Part shown: in pieces, positions 5,462 through 6,096 of the stretch | Numbering within the stretch: position 1 is the first letter of the stretch | How the letters are laid out: the number at the start of each line of letters is the position of its first letter | Assembly (NCBI GenBank): GCA_002311285.1 | Contig: DBZU01000031.1 | Span: 1 to 6,096 of the forward strand | DNA from: Dehalococcoidia bacterium UBA1152 | GTDB taxonomy: Bacteria > Chloroflexota > Dehalococcoidia > Lucifugimonadales > UBA2962 | DNA: 6,096 nucleotides | Reading direction: 5' to 3' | Program-made: the position numbers and the translations under genes | The notes under the pieces: generated by a model | What the model saw: the letters and a program-made list of their open reading frames with translations, nothing else | Databases searched by the model: none | Told to the model about the DNA's origin: nothing

Positions 5462-5656
5462 TTAGTCCACAACAGAACAGGGATATGCATACAACGAACG
5501 GAATAAACCATCCCACTTAACAATCGTACCGTTTAGTACGACAGTATCACCCACTGAAAGATTTCCCACTTTATCAAGATTCTCTAGTCCGCAATAAAGC
5601 CAGTTACCCAATCAACTGTCTACAGGCTGCAAACCTACTATCCAAGATAGCCTCAT
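5462..5656 (-). pseudogene. Broken remnant of a small OB-fold-like protein gene
   Basis: ATG at 5656 opens a frame of 14 codons ending at an in-frame TGA (5612-5614), after which the same frame runs 49 more codons to TAA at 5462-5464. The downstream part reads like a real protein C-terminus: a hydrophobic start (GNWLYCG), then LDKVGNLSVGDTV, LNGTIVKWDGLF and a final YPCSVVD. The pattern L-S-V-G-D-x-V, x-G-x-I and a closing Cys-x-V-(V/D) is what I associate with the last strands of bacterial OB-fold (tRNA_anti-like) domains. No N-terminal half fits in the 47 bases before it, since the barrel-protein stop is at 5703. It is therefore probably a truncated, nonsense-mutated gene. A TTG-started 49-aa peptide without a ribosome-binding site is less likely. 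Confidence 0.45.
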
Positions 5657-5702
5657 AACTCAATACTTTTGTATGAATTAAAAATAATATTATTTAGATT
5701 TT

Positions 5703-6026
5703 TTATTTAAATTCTTCCCAAAATTCAATCCATGTAACTGGGCCGTCGGAGTCATCCAATAGTTGGTACAGTTTTTCATCAACATCGCCGAAATCAGGAA
5801 ATTTATTCTCTTCTCTATAAGGAGAGTCTAATATTTCACTAGCCCATTGCATATATACCCTGTTTAGTTCATTTTTTGGGGATGGGAGAGTACCCGCATT
5901 ATAATAAACTATAGTTTCACCACGTTGTCCAGATTCAGTGTAAATATTTGTAATTTTTTTGAGTAACTTGGCAGCCTCTCTGCTTTGACCCGGTTTAACT
6001 TGGTAAGCTCGTCTTATAATGTACAT
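5703..6026 (-). CDS. Small dimeric alpha/beta-barrel (NIPSNAP/ABM-like) protein
   Basis: This 107-aa protein has a typical Shine-Dalgarno, GAGGG (6034-6038), seven bases before ATG. It begins with a beta strand (MYIIRRAYQVKPG), followed by a charged amphipathic helix (about 15-33), then strand-loop-strand segments (ETIVYYNAG; NRVYMQWAS) and an acidic C-terminus ending in TWIEFWEEF. This layout, especially a first strand ending in V-K-P-G and then a helix, is that of the ferredoxin-like dimeric alpha/beta barrel superfamily, to which NIPSNAP and antibiotic-biosynthesis monooxygenase-type proteins belong. No catalytic residues are diagnostic and I cannot name a substrate. It is followed by a broken gene remnant and then nearly 400 bp before the next intact gene, so it is probably not in the FMN-oxidase operon. 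Confidence 0.6.
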   Translation of the reverse strand: MYIIRRAYQVKPGQSREAAKLLKKITNIYTESGQRGETIVYYNAGTLPSPKNELNRVYMQWASEILDSPYREENKFPDFGDVDEKLYQLLDDSDGPVTWIEFWEEFK

Positions 6027-6096
6027 GTTTAATCCCTCTAATTGTAGAATATTTTTCTAGCGTGATTCTAACAGTATTAATCCTGCAGAAAAGAGA

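Noticed and set aside
5524..5541. Perfect hairpin TCGTAC/GTACGA with a 6-base loop
   Set aside because: It falls inside the coding-like part of the OB-fold remnant and has no associated U-run or repeat; probably chance.
1..6096. CRISPR array, insertion sequence or phage genes
   Set aside because: No regularly spaced repeats, transposase, integrase or phage-like proteins are visible on either strand.

Overview
The window is AT-rich bacterial DNA with every recognisable gene on the minus strand, separated by unusually long intergenic gaps. The gene content is scavenging catabolism: a kynureninase, an FMN-dependent 2-hydroxy-acid oxidase, a PAL-like NHL propeller, a small alpha/beta-barrel protein and a secreted propeller lipoprotein. 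Together with GTG and TTG starts and patchy Shine-Dalgarno use, this suggests an uncultured, probably marine bacterium. The SAR202-type Chloroflexota would fit, but that is a guess from gene content, because no phylogenetic marker is present.

Layout in transcription order, right to left. 6026-5703 is a 107-aa dimeric alpha/beta-barrel protein. 5656-5462 holds a broken OB-fold gene remnant with an in-frame TGA. 5371-5424 is an intergenic repeat (copy B). 5308-4205 is an FMN-dependent 2-hydroxy-acid oxidase/dehydrogenase with a TTG start. 4084-4137 is the second copy of that repeat (copy A). 3970-3921 is a 3' fragment of a tRNA-Val(GAC) gene that lacks its acceptor 5' strand and D-arm. 3820-3695 is a 41-aa single-pass membrane protein. 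3623-2373 is kynureninase (GTG start). 2286-1183 is a six-bladed NHL propeller resembling peptidyl-alpha-hydroxyglycine alpha-amidating lyase. 1089-1135 is a decayed second copy of the tRNA-derived repeat. From 1044 leftwards runs a lipoprotein with sialidase/GH43-like propeller repeats, cut by the window edge.

The genes do not form one obvious pathway. Kynureninase yields anthranilate and alanine; the FMN enzyme oxidises an L-2-hydroxy acid; the PAL-like protein would cleave an alpha-hydroxyglycine-type hemiaminal to an amide and glyoxylate. The last two activities could share two-carbon chemistry (glyoxylate/glycolate), but this is speculation.

The most unusual structure lies between the genes. 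The block containing the small membrane protein, kynU and the PAL-like gene is bounded by two direct copies of a tRNA-3'-end-derived repeat. The FMN-oxidase gene is bounded by two direct copies of another repeat, and the decayed tRNA-derived copy shares short blocks with that second family. This suggests small gene blocks inserted or duplicated at tRNA-derived sites, although no integrase or transposase is visible here.
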